Positions 48,609 to 55,525 of a stretch of 64,000 nt of DNA are shown here, piece by piece. Location: contig NZ_JAKRFN010000001.1 of assembly GCF_022348085.1 (NCBI RefSeq), positions 558,001 to 622,000 on the forward strand, written 5' to 3'. How positions within the stretch are numbered: position 1 is the stretch's first letter; each line of letters opens with the position of its first letter. This stretch comes from Mycobacterium sp. PSTR-4-N. GTDB taxonomy: Bacteria; Actinomycetota; Actinomycetes; Mycobacteriales; Mycobacteriaceae. Under the pieces are notes generated by a model that had not been told where the DNA came from, searched no databases, and saw only the letters and a list, made by a program, of their open reading frames with translations. A program made the position numbers and the translations under genes.

Positions 48609-49808
48609 TCAGTTGGGCTCCTGCGGCTCGACCGGCAGTGTCGTCGTGGTCGGAACCGCCGGCTCTACCGTGACGGGTGCGCTCGACGGGACCGCGACTG
48701 CCGGTGCGGTCGTGCTCGCCGGAGCAACTGACGTCGGAGCCACTGGCGTCGGAGCTACTGACGTCGGAGCCGCCGTGGTCGCCCGCGAGGCTGCCGTCGT
48801 CGTCGACTGCGCAACCACGACCGATGTCGTCGTGGTGGGCGTGACCGCCGCTGTGGTCGACGGCGAGGTCGTCGAGGACGGGGCGGCAGTCGTACGCGGG
48901 GTCGTCGACGACGGGGCCGGGACGGCCGTGCTCGACGGGGTCGCCTCCAGCGGCGACGACGGCGTGGCCGACGGGGTGGCCGAGGGCTGGGTCGCATCAG
49001 TGCTCGACGACGGGGCCCCTCCCGAGGTCGTCACCGAGGTCGTGTTCGACGGGGAGGTCGCCGAGGTCGTGTTCGACGGAGAGGTCACCGACGACGTGTC
49101 CGACGGAGAGGTCACCGACGACGTCTCCGTCGGCGAGGACGGCAGGACGGCATTCGGATCGACACTGACGGCGGGGAAGGTGGGCAGCGGCACACCCGGC
49201 GCCACGGTCGCGGCGGGATCCTGTGCCTCGACCTTGACCGTCAACTCCTGCCACTGGGACACCAGCTCGGCTTTGCGCTGATCGTCGCCGACCGTCGCGA
49301 CCGTCGTGGTGACCGCCTCGAGCTTGGCCTGGGCACCCTGCCAGTCGCCCTGCTCGATCAGCTTCTGTACCTGCTGCATCTCGGTCTGCGCGGCCAGGGC
49401 GACCGCGTCGTCGCGCGTCTGTTCCTGTCCGCCGAACAGCACGGTGCGCAGACCGTAGAGCGCATCACCCGGGCCGGAGCCTGCGATCACGGCGCCGAAC
49501 CCACCGAGGCACAGCACCGCGGCCGCGGCCGAACCGACCACGGCCAGCGACAGACGGCGCCGGCGACCGGGCGAATTCACCCGATCGAGGGCTGCGACGG
49601 CGTCCTGCATCGTCAGCACGTCGTTCATCGGTGTCTCGCGCACGTCGTCGCGCCAGCCGGCCAGCAAGCGGGCCAGTTCGGCCTCGCCGCGGTCGGTCGC
49701 GTAGGTCGGTTGCTGACCGGCCAATGCGTCGAGGAACTGGTCGGTGCGGTTGATCTCGTTCAGCGACGGATCCCCACCACTGTTGTTCCAGCGTCCGAAG
49801 TCAGGCAT
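48609..49808 (-). CDS. rsdA: Anti-sigma-D factor RsdA with long Ser/Thr-rich tail
   Basis: Membrane-anchored anti-sigma factor of 399 residues; the M. tuberculosis protein (Rv3413c) is near 300. The N-terminal 95 residues (NEINRTDQFLDALAGQQPTY, LLAGWRDDVRETPM) bind sigma D, one helix (LSLAVVGSAAAAVLCLGGFG) crosses the membrane, a short helical stretch follows, and the last 190 or so residues are Ser/Thr/Pro/Ala-rich low-complexity sequence outside the membrane. The extra length comes from this tail, which holds tandem repeats of 9 and 5 residues. The ATG at 49808 overlaps sigD by 8 bases. Confidence 0.9.
   Translation of the reverse strand: MPDFGRWNNSGGDPSLNEINRTDQFLDALAGQQPTYATDRGEAELARLLAGWRDDVRETPMNDVLTMQDAVAALDRVNSPGRRRRLSLAVVGSAAAAVLCLGGFGAVIAGSGPGDALYGLRTVLFGGQEQTRDDAVALAAQTEMQQVQKLIEQGDWQGAQAKLEAVTTTVATVGDDQRKAELVSQWQELTVKVEAQDPAATVAPGVPLPTFPAVSVDPNAVLPSSPTETSSVTSPSDTSSVTSPSNTTSATSPSNTTSVTTSGGAPSSSTDATQPSATPSATPSSPLEATPSSTAVPAPSSTTPRTTAAPSSTTSPSTTAAVTPTTTTSVVVAQSTTTAASRATTAAPTSVAPTPVAPTSVAPASTTAPAVAVPSSAPVTVEPAVPTTTTLPVEPQEPN
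48726..48770. repeat. 15-base tandem repeat, 3 copies, in rsdA
   Basis: Three 15-base units of the form ACTGACGTCGGAGC with one leading variable base follow each other exactly. On the minus strand they encode five-residue APTSV/APTPV units of the RsdA tail. The period is a multiple of three, so copy-number change would keep the frame. Confidence 0.75.
49030..49137. repeat. 27-base tandem repeat, 4 copies, in rsdA
   Basis: Four adjacent 27-base units (starts 49030, 49057, 49084, 49111) differ at a few positions. On the minus strand they encode nine-residue units of the type SPSNTTSVT in the RsdA tail. Confidence 0.85.
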
Positions 49809-50379
49809 GGTCACGTCCCGTCGCCATGATCTCCGTCTTGAGTCGAGACAGCGCACGGTGCTGGGCCACCCGGACCGCACCCGCCGTGCTGCCGACCGCC
49901 TCGGCGGTCTCTTCGGCACTCATGCCGACGACGACGCGCAGGATGAGGATCTCGCGCTGCTTCTCGGGAAGGATCTGCAGGAGGGCGTTCATCCTGGCCG
50001 ACGACTCGGAGTCGATGGCCATCTGCTCGGGACCGGCCTCACCGGCGAAGCGTTCCGGCACCACCTCCATCGGGTCGGCCCGGTTTCGTCCGGCGGCCCG
50101 ATGTGCGTCGGCAACCTTGTGCGCTGCGATGCCGTACACGAAGGCCAGAAACGGTCGTCCCTGATCCTTGTACCGCGGCAGCGCCGTGATGGCAGCCAAG
50201 CACACCTCCTGAGCAACGTCATCAGCTGACAGACCGCTGCGTTCCGCGGTTCCCACCCGTGCCCGGCAGTACCGGACGACGAGGGGGCGGATGGTCTCCA
50301 GCACCTCCCGGAGTGCATCCCGGTTGCCGGCGATGGCTTCTGCCACGACAGCATCGAGACGTTCTCCCGAAATTGTCAT
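49801..50379 (-). CDS. sigD: RNA polymerase sigma factor SigD
   Basis: ECF-type sigma factor of 192 residues (Rv3414c, 212). Region 2 shows LSADDVAQEVCLAAITALPR and FLAFVYGIAAHKVADAHR; region 4 shows LPEKQREILILRVVVGMSAE followed by ETAEAVGSTAGAVRVAQHRA. It directs stationary-phase and starvation genes in M. tuberculosis and is held inactive by RsdA, encoded directly downstream with an 8-base overlap. The ATG is at 50379. Confidence 0.95.
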   Translation of the reverse strand: MTISGERLDAVVAEAIAGNRDALREVLETIRPLVVRYCRARVGTAERSGLSADDVAQEVCLAAITALPRYKDQGRPFLAFVYGIAAHKVADAHRAAGRNRADPMEVVPERFAGEAGPEQMAIDSESSARMNALLQILPEKQREILILRVVVGMSAEETAEAVGSTAGAVRVAQHRALSRLKTEIMATGRDHA

Positions 50380-50477
50380 CGTGAGCAGGCTCTCCAGCGT
50401 TACGTCGGGGACACCGGATTCAGGTGTCGGTTGTGTGGCTCAGCTAAACAATAACGACCGCTCGGGGCGCAACCCCG

Positions 50478-51281
50478 TTAGCGCGAGCGCCACACGCCGC
50501 CACGTCTGATCACGGTTTCGGCGCAACTGGAGCGAACGTCTGTGATCTCGCGTTCGGGGAAGTCCACGCTTCCGATGCCCGCCAGCAGCGACGCAGCCGC
50601 CCAGCGCAGCGGGACCAGCCCGTGCTCCGCGGTGTGCGACAGGACGCGATCGCCGTCTCGGCGGGCCGCGTCGATGTCACCGGTTGCGCAGTGCGCCGCG
50701 GCCCGCACGAGGAGCGACTTGATGCGGTGCCGCACCGACGGGATCCGGCCTGCCAGCTCGACTGCTCGTTGCGCGTGGTCGAGGGCGGCGGCGTCACCCC
50801 GTGCCATCGCGAGCTCGGCCGACACCCATGCCAGCCGGATCGGTAGGCGCGCAGACCGCGCGGTCGGTAGGACCTCGGCCGCTCGCACGAGCGCCCGTTC
50901 AGATGCTGCGAACCGGCCGACGCCCAGAGCGTCGGCGGCCAGCCCGATCAGTGCGTCCGCCCCCGCATCACCGGTTCCGTCCGACCGGCCCCATGCCGCA
51001 CCGTCGAGCGAGCGGGCCCGTTTGTGCCAGCCGAGCTGACGCAGAAACGAACCTCGGGTGCTCAGCGCGAGTGAGGCGAGCGGCCCGCGGTCCACGGCGC
51101 GCAGTAGCTGATCGAGGTCGGCCACCGCGGCGGCGTAGCGGCCTTGTCCGCCGGCAGCGACGGCACGCAGCCACCGCTCCTCGGGGGTGGTCGCAGCCGG
51201 CAGCGGCCACACGCCGGGATTGCTGCCGAACGCCGCCGAATTCAGTCCGGTGTCCCATCCGGTGTCCGTGTCGGAGCCCAT
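50478..51281 (-). CDS. Helical-repeat hypothetical protein, Rv3415c-like
   Basis: Protein of 267 residues from the ATG at 51281; a TTG at 51302 would add seven residues. The sequence is Ala/Leu/Arg-rich and looks like TPR-type helical pairs: RWLRAVAAGGQGRYAAAVAD, LIGLAADALGVGRFAASERA, AHCATGDIDAARRDGDRVLS. No catalytic motif or signal peptide is seen. It corresponds in position and length to Rv3415c and lies upstream of sigD with a 98-base gap. A scaffold role is possible, but function is unknown. Confidence 0.85.
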   Translation of the reverse strand: MGSDTDTGWDTGLNSAAFGSNPGVWPLPAATTPEERWLRAVAAGGQGRYAAAVADLDQLLRAVDRGPLASLALSTRGSFLRQLGWHKRARSLDGAAWGRSDGTGDAGADALIGLAADALGVGRFAASERALVRAAEVLPTARSARLPIRLAWVSAELAMARGDAAALDHAQRAVELAGRIPSVRHRIKSLLVRAAAHCATGDIDAARRDGDRVLSHTAEHGLVPLRWAAASLLAGIGSVDFPEREITDVRSSCAETVIRRGGVWRSR

Positions 51282-51673
51282 GTCGAGAGCCGACGTTATC
51301 AACTCCGGCGAATCTGATACGGCCGTCAGTTAACAGTTCATGCTCGTCTTGTTACGAACAGGAAAACTGGTCGACGGGTGTCGAGTTCCGTTCTCGCAAC
51401 GTGACATTAACTGACCGGGCCAAATGACGCCGAAATGGGCGGTGGGCCCGAAGCGCCTATCACCTCAGTCGTTGCGAAGGATTACCACCGATGAACGTGA
51501 TGTTAATTCTGGGCCTGGCCCTATGCGCTTTCGCACAGGGGCGGCTATTGACGGAAAATCCGAAGCCCTTCTACGTTGTGTGCACGAGTGGTCATCGGCG
51601 ACTGTGCTCGGATTCGTTCCACGACTGACGCATCCACGAGTGAGAAAAGGGATGTGCAGAGAGGGGTTTCGCA
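51282..51673. other. Long divergent intergenic region before whiB3
   Basis: This 392-base gap between Rv3415c-like and whiB3 is less GC-rich than its surroundings, with stretches such as GTTAACAGTTCATG and GACATTAACTGAC. It should hold promoters for both genes and leaves whiB3 a potentially long 5' leader. One 45-codon frame is listed separately. No palindrome strong enough to call was found. Confidence 0.5.
51491..51628 (+). CDS. Possible 45-residue small ORF upstream of whiB3
   Basis: GAAGGA (51476-51481) lies 9 bases before an ATG. The frame encodes a hydrophobic N-terminus (MNVMLILGLALCAFAQG) then a basic tail with two cysteines, ending 45 bases before the whiB3 GTG. It could be a leader peptide or small secreted protein. 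Codon third positions are mixed, which argues against it. Confidence 0.3.
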   Translation: MNVMLILGLALCAFAQGRLLTENPKPFYVVCTSGHRRLCSDSFHD

Positions 51674-51964
51674 GTGCCACAGCCGCAGCAGCTTCCCGGT
51701 CCGAACGCCGACATCTGGGATTGGCAGATGCAGGGTCTTTGCCGGGGTGTCGATTCCGCGATGTTCTTCCATCCCGACGGCGAGCGTGGTCGCGCCCGTG
51801 CACAGCGCGAGATGCGCGCCAAGGAGATGTGCCGCAGTTGCCCTGTGATCACGCAGTGCCGTTCGCACGCGCTTGCTGTGGGTGAGCCCTACGGCATCTG
51901 GGGCGGTTTGAGTGAATCCGAGCGCGAACTCCTGCTGAAGCGGGGCATTCGCCGCTCGGCCTGA
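51674..51964 (+). CDS. whiB3: WhiB-family redox regulator WhiB3
   Basis: 4Fe-4S protein of 96 residues (Rv3416, 102) sensing redox and nitric oxide and controlling lipid and virulence-lipid genes. The four cluster cysteines are Cys23, Cys53, Cys56 and Cys62 (CRSCPVITQC), followed by the beta-turn GIWGGLSESER and a basic C-terminus KRGIRRSA. The GTG at 51674 has AGAGGGG 8 bases upstream. Synteny next to sigD and groEL1 supports WhiB3 over other WhiB proteins. Confidence 0.93.
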   Translation: MPQPQQLPGPNADIWDWQMQGLCRGVDSAMFFHPDGERGRARAQREMRAKEMCRSCPVITQCRSHALAVGEPYGIWGGLSESERELLLKRGIRRSA

Positions 51965-52048
51965 TCGACCCGAAACCACCCGGGGCCGGGTGGGCCGAGG
52001 TTAGGCTCGGACCGCCAGGCAACGTCGCCACCCTGGGGGTCGCAAGGG

Positions 52049-52885
52049 ATGAGTACTGCCGCCGAGCGCGCCGCGCAGCTCGAGTTGGTGGCGCGGCTGA
52101 AGTCCGCGTTCCCTGAACTGCCCGACGCTCCCCCGCCCGATCTGCTCGATGCGGCGCGAATCAAGGCCTATCTCAAGCCAGTTCACGACGTCGGCGGCGA
52201 ACCCGACGCGCCGATGAAGTACGAGAACAAGCAGTACGAGCAGTGGGAAGAGCTCACCTACGTCATGTGCGAGGTGCTCGCCGCACGGGGTATCTGGCTG
52301 TCCGAGGAACGCCGCCGCATCGGCAACGTCGACGTGGGCCGCGCCGAGTATTTGGGGCTGCCCTACTACGGTCGGTGGCTGCTCGCCGTGGCCCGGGTGC
52401 TCGTCGAAAAGCACCACATCAGCCTCGGTGAGCTCAGCGAGCGCATGGCCGAGGTCGCGCAGCGCTACGCCGGTGGATTGGCGGGACGCACGCCGGAGGC
52501 ACAACCGAAATCGCACGGCGACGGCGCCGGAGTCGCCCGCAACGCCCACCACCGGCACGCCGTCGGCAAGGGTGACCCTCAGGTCTACGCCGGACAGGCC
52601 GGACCGCCGCGCTTCGCCGTCGGCGATCAGGTCGTCGTGCGCGACCTGCCGGTGATCTTCTACACCCGCACGCCCGAGTACGTGCGCGGCGCATCCGGGC
52701 GCATCGCCACCGTGGCCTACGAGAGTCCGGCGGCCGAGGACGAGACCTGGGACCGCCCCGACGCCCGCCCCGAGTGGTTCTACGTCGTCGAGTTCATCCA
52801 GAGCGAGCTCTGGGACGGCTACACCGGCACCGCCTCGGACACGTTGCGCACCGAGTTGCCCGAGCGTTGGCTGGCGCCGCGCTGA
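52049..52885 (+). CDS. Nitrile hydratase/thiocyanate hydrolase beta-like subunit
   Basis: Protein of 278 residues. The N-terminal half has PVHDVGGEPDAPMKYENKQY and YYGRWLLAVARVLVEKHHIS, both typical of the nitrile hydratase beta helical domain. The C-terminal half is the SH3-like beta domain (PPRFAVGDQVVVRDL, YVRGASGRIATV, YVVEFIQSELWDG). In thiocyanate hydrolases the two parts are separate alpha and beta subunits. AAGGG precedes the ATG and a TAGGCT hexamer lies at 52002-52007. It is the first of three genes that should form one operon; the substrate is unknown. Confidence 0.85.
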   Translation: MSTAAERAAQLELVARLKSAFPELPDAPPPDLLDAARIKAYLKPVHDVGGEPDAPMKYENKQYEQWEELTYVMCEVLAARGIWLSEERRRIGNVDVGRAEYLGLPYYGRWLLAVARVLVEKHHISLGELSERMAEVAQRYAGGLAGRTPEAQPKSHGDGAGVARNAHHRHAVGKGDPQVYAGQAGPPRFAVGDQVVVRDLPVIFYTRTPEYVRGASGRIATVAYESPAAEDETWDRPDARPEWFYVVEFIQSELWDGYTGTASDTLRTELPERWLAPR

Positions 52886-52913
52886 ATTGCTCTGTCCGAG
52901 AAGGGAATCGACC

Positions 52914-53627
52914 GTGCCGCATGACCACTCGCATGATCACGATCACGACCGGACCGTCAAGCCGATGGTCGACGAGATCACCGATTTCGAGGTGCTCGAG
53001 ATCGCGCTGCGCGAGCTCTGCATCGAAAAGGGCATCTTCACCGCGGAGGACCACCGGCGGTTCACCGAGTTCGCCGAGCAGATCGGTCCGACACCGGCCG
53101 CGCGGCTGGTGGCCCGGGCATGGCTGGATCCGGATTTCAGGGAGCTCGCGCTGACCGAACCCATGTCGGCCAGCAAGGCGGTCGGGGTCGACTGGATGGA
53201 ACCGACCGGCTTCGGAACACCCAGCGATTTCACCGCTTTCGAGATCCTGGCGGATTCTCCCGGGGTGCACCACGTCATCGTGTGCGCGCTGTGTTCGTGC
53301 TATCCCCGGCCGATCCTGGGGAACTCGCCCGAGTGGTATCGCACCCCCAACTATCGCCGTCGGCTGGTGCGCTGGCCCCGTCAGGTCCTCGCCGAGTTCG
53401 GGTTGTACCTCCCCGACGACGTCGAGGTCCGCGTGCAGGATTCCAACCAGAAGCACCGCTTCATGGTGATGCCGATGCGTCCGGCAGGCACCGACGGGTG
53501 GACCGAAGATCAGCTCGCCGAGATCGTCACCCGCGACTGCCTGATCGGTGTCGCGCTGCCCAAACCGGGCGTGACCACCAACGTCGTCACCGCTACCCGG
53601 CCCGCGCTGCACCCGATCGCGGAGTGA
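52914..53627 (+). CDS. Nitrile hydratase alpha / thiocyanate hydrolase gamma-like subunit
   Basis: Catalytic subunit of 237 residues. The metal-binding loop reads VCALCSC, where cobalt nitrile hydratases have VCTLCSC and iron ones VCSLCSC; the three cysteines are intact but the Thr/Ser is Ala. The stretch YPRPILGNSPEWYRTPNYRR and RWPRQVLAEFG after the loop resembles thiocyanate hydrolase gamma more than nitrile hydratases (YPWPVLG). The N-terminus MPHDHSHDHDHDR is His/Asp-rich and may bind the metal. The GTG at 52914 has AAGGGA upstream. The enzyme would hydrate a nitrile, cyanide or thiocyanate. Confidence 0.85.
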   Translation: MPHDHSHDHDHDRTVKPMVDEITDFEVLEIALRELCIEKGIFTAEDHRRFTEFAEQIGPTPAARLVARAWLDPDFRELALTEPMSASKAVGVDWMEPTGFGTPSDFTAFEILADSPGVHHVIVCALCSCYPRPILGNSPEWYRTPNYRRRLVRWPRQVLAEFGLYLPDDVEVRVQDSNQKHRFMVMPMRPAGTDGWTEDQLAEIVTRDCLIGVALPKPGVTTNVVTATRPALHPIAE

Positions 53628-53968
53628 CGGTGGACGGTTCGGTACTGCGCCAGATGGTGGACAGCGACCACGTGTGGCCGCGGGTGGCGGCCAAGTACGG
53701 CGTGGACAACCCGGTGCCGCCGTGGAAGACCAGCCTCGACGGGTTGTGCGACGCGCTGGACCACGCGGCGGATGAGGCCGACGTGCCGACGTTCCAGGAA
53801 CGCCGGGACGAGGAGGACGCGTTGGTGGCGAGCACCTACTCGGATCTGCCCTACCCGGAGAACCAGCTCGTCGCTCTCGCGCATTCGTTGATGGCGCGTG
53901 GGGTGATCTCGGAGGCGGACCTGCAGCAGCGGATGGCCGCCGTGCGGGCCCGCCTGGAGGCCACCTAG
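53624..53968 (+). CDS. Nitrile hydratase beta N-terminal-like / accessory protein
   Basis: Protein of 114 residues. Its second half (YPENQLVALAHSLMARGVIS, EADLQQRMAAV) matches the helical N-terminal domain of nitrile hydratase beta subunits, the fold also used by thiocyanate hydrolase alpha and by nitrile hydratase activator proteins. VPPWKTSLDGLCDALDHAAD precedes it. The GTG at 53624 overlaps the stop of the alpha-like gene by 4 bases; a GTG at 53630 is an alternative. It could be a third structural subunit or the metallochaperone; sequence alone does not decide. Confidence 0.72.
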   Translation: MTVDGSVLRQMVDSDHVWPRVAAKYGVDNPVPPWKTSLDGLCDALDHAADEADVPTFQERRDEEDALVASTYSDLPYPENQLVALAHSLMARGVISEADLQQRMAAVRARLEAT

Positions 53969-55392
53969 TCCGCGGAGCTCAGCGGCGAGCGTCCCGGCAG
54001 CTTCAAGCTCCTGTTCGTGCGCCGGGCCTGAAGCCGCCGGCGGCGGACCTTCCACGAGCTCCACTCGCCGAGCGTCACACCCGCGGCCAGCGCGGTGCCG
54101 ATGGCGAAAGCACCCAGCACCGACGCGAAACCGACGGCGCTCTGGTCGTTGAGGATCGCGTAGATGCCGTGCAGCAGGGACAGACCCGGCAGCAGGGGCA
54201 CGATGCCCGCGATCGAGACGACCATGGGCGGCGCCAGGTTGCGACGTTCCATCAGCCGTCCGACCAGTCCGATCGGCACGGCTGCCACGAACGAGGCCAC
54301 CACGGCTCCCAGGCCCGCACCCTGGGCGAGCAGGAACGCGATGGTGCCGGCCGCCCCACCGAACGCGGCCGCGATGGCAGCCGACCGTTCGGCGTAGCAG
54401 GCCAGCGCGTAGGCCGCCGCGCTCGCAGCACCGAACGCGACGCGGGCGGGGAACTCGGCCAGTGCCGGCGGCGCGTGCGCGTCGATGGCCACGAACGGCG
54501 CACCGAAGCGGTTGGCGAGATGCAGCACCAGCGCCACACCGGCGATCGTCGCTCCCGTCATCATCACCAGCTCGAAGAAGCGTCCGGCCGCGGTGACCGG
54601 CGCTCCGCTGATCACGTCGCCGACCGACCCCACCAGTGACAGCCCGGCGAGCAGCACGACCAGGCCGGCGGCGATGGCGATGCTCGGCTCGAAGTGCAGA
54701 CCCAGTCGGGGGGTGAGCCAGTACAGGATGATCGGCGGCGCGGCGGCGATCATCCCGCCCACCGCGTACTGGAAGAAGAACGGCAGCCCGTGCCGGTTGA
54801 GCCGGCGGTTCACCCGGTCGATCGTCATGGTGCTCAGCGCACTGATCACACAGCCGAGCCAGCCCGCGCCGAGCGTGCCCGCGGTCGCGAAGGCCAGCGC
54901 GCCCCACGCCAGGGTGGCGATCCACCGGCGGTACGGGTGCGGAGCGATGATGATCTCGTCGAGTTCGGCGCGGGCATCGGTCGGCGAGATCTCGCCGGCG
55001 CGGATCTTGGCGATCAATCGGTCCACGGCCGCCAGCCGGCTGAAGTCGATGGACCGGGACTGCACGATGTGCAGCGTGCTGACCGGCGACGACGGTCCGC
55101 GGTAGGCGGCGATGTGGATCGTGGTGTTGATGACATCGACCTCACAGCGTTCGACGCCGTAGGCCGACGTGATCGCGGTGACCTGATCCATGGTGGCGGT
55201 GGCGGGGGTGCCGGACGCCATCAGGATGGCGCCGATGTTGCCCGCCAGGTCGAGCACCTCGCCGACGCGGGCGTAGTAGGCCTCGTCGATATCCGCGTGC
55301 GCGGCCGGGAGCCGCGGCATGGCGCCGGTCGGCGGGTCGGTCTCCCGCACCATTCGGCTCAGAAGCCCGCGCTGACGTGACTGCGCGCCCAC
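53965..55392 (-). CDS. ThrE-type threonine/serine exporter
   Basis: Membrane protein of 475 residues fusing the DUF1212 (ThrE) and DUF3815 halves, like Rv3737. After a soluble N-terminal region (ILMASGTPATATMDQVTAI, VDVINTTIHIAAYRG) come about ten helices, for example VVLLAGLSLVGSVGDVISGA and IVPLLPGLSLLHGIYAIL. The family exports threonine and serine in Corynebacterium. The GTG at 55392 has GGAGG 8 bases upstream. An AT-rich 26-base imperfect palindrome overlaps its -10 (TAAAAT). It overlaps the convergent nitrile hydratase-like gene by 4 bases. Confidence 0.88.
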   Translation of the reverse strand: MGAQSRQRGLLSRMVRETDPPTGAMPRLPAAHADIDEAYYARVGEVLDLAGNIGAILMASGTPATATMDQVTAITSAYGVERCEVDVINTTIHIAAYRGPSSPVSTLHIVQSRSIDFSRLAAVDRLIAKIRAGEISPTDARAELDEIIIAPHPYRRWIATLAWGALAFATAGTLGAGWLGCVISALSTMTIDRVNRRLNRHGLPFFFQYAVGGMIAAAPPIILYWLTPRLGLHFEPSIAIAAGLVVLLAGLSLVGSVGDVISGAPVTAAGRFFELVMMTGATIAGVALVLHLANRFGAPFVAIDAHAPPALAEFPARVAFGAASAAAYALACYAERSAAIAAAFGGAAGTIAFLLAQGAGLGAVVASFVAAVPIGLVGRLMERRNLAPPMVVSIAGIVPLLPGLSLLHGIYAILNDQSAVGFASVLGAFAIGTALAAGVTLGEWSSWKVRRRRLQARRTNRSLKLPGRSPLSSAD

Positions 55393-55438
55393 GGCCGTAC
55401 CCTCCTGCTTCGTCGGATTCGCTCAGCCGTCGAAAGGT

Positions 55439-55464
55439 CATGAGCAAAATTCATTTTACTCATG
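55439..55464 (-). promoter_or_regulatory. AT-rich operator-like palindrome at the exporter promoter
   Basis: The 26-base inverted repeat has arms CATGAG and CTCATG and inner arms AAAAT and ATTTT around a TC centre, with a single mismatched pair (55445/55458). On the minus strand it contains TAAAAT (55453-55458), a good -10 for the exporter gene. A repressor bound here would block that promoter. Such AT-rich sequence is unusual in this window. Confidence 0.55.
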
Positions 55465-55525
55465 GCACGCCCGTTGACCAGGGGCTGTCAGGGTGAGCGT
55501 GGGCACACCGCCCTAGGGTGGAGAT

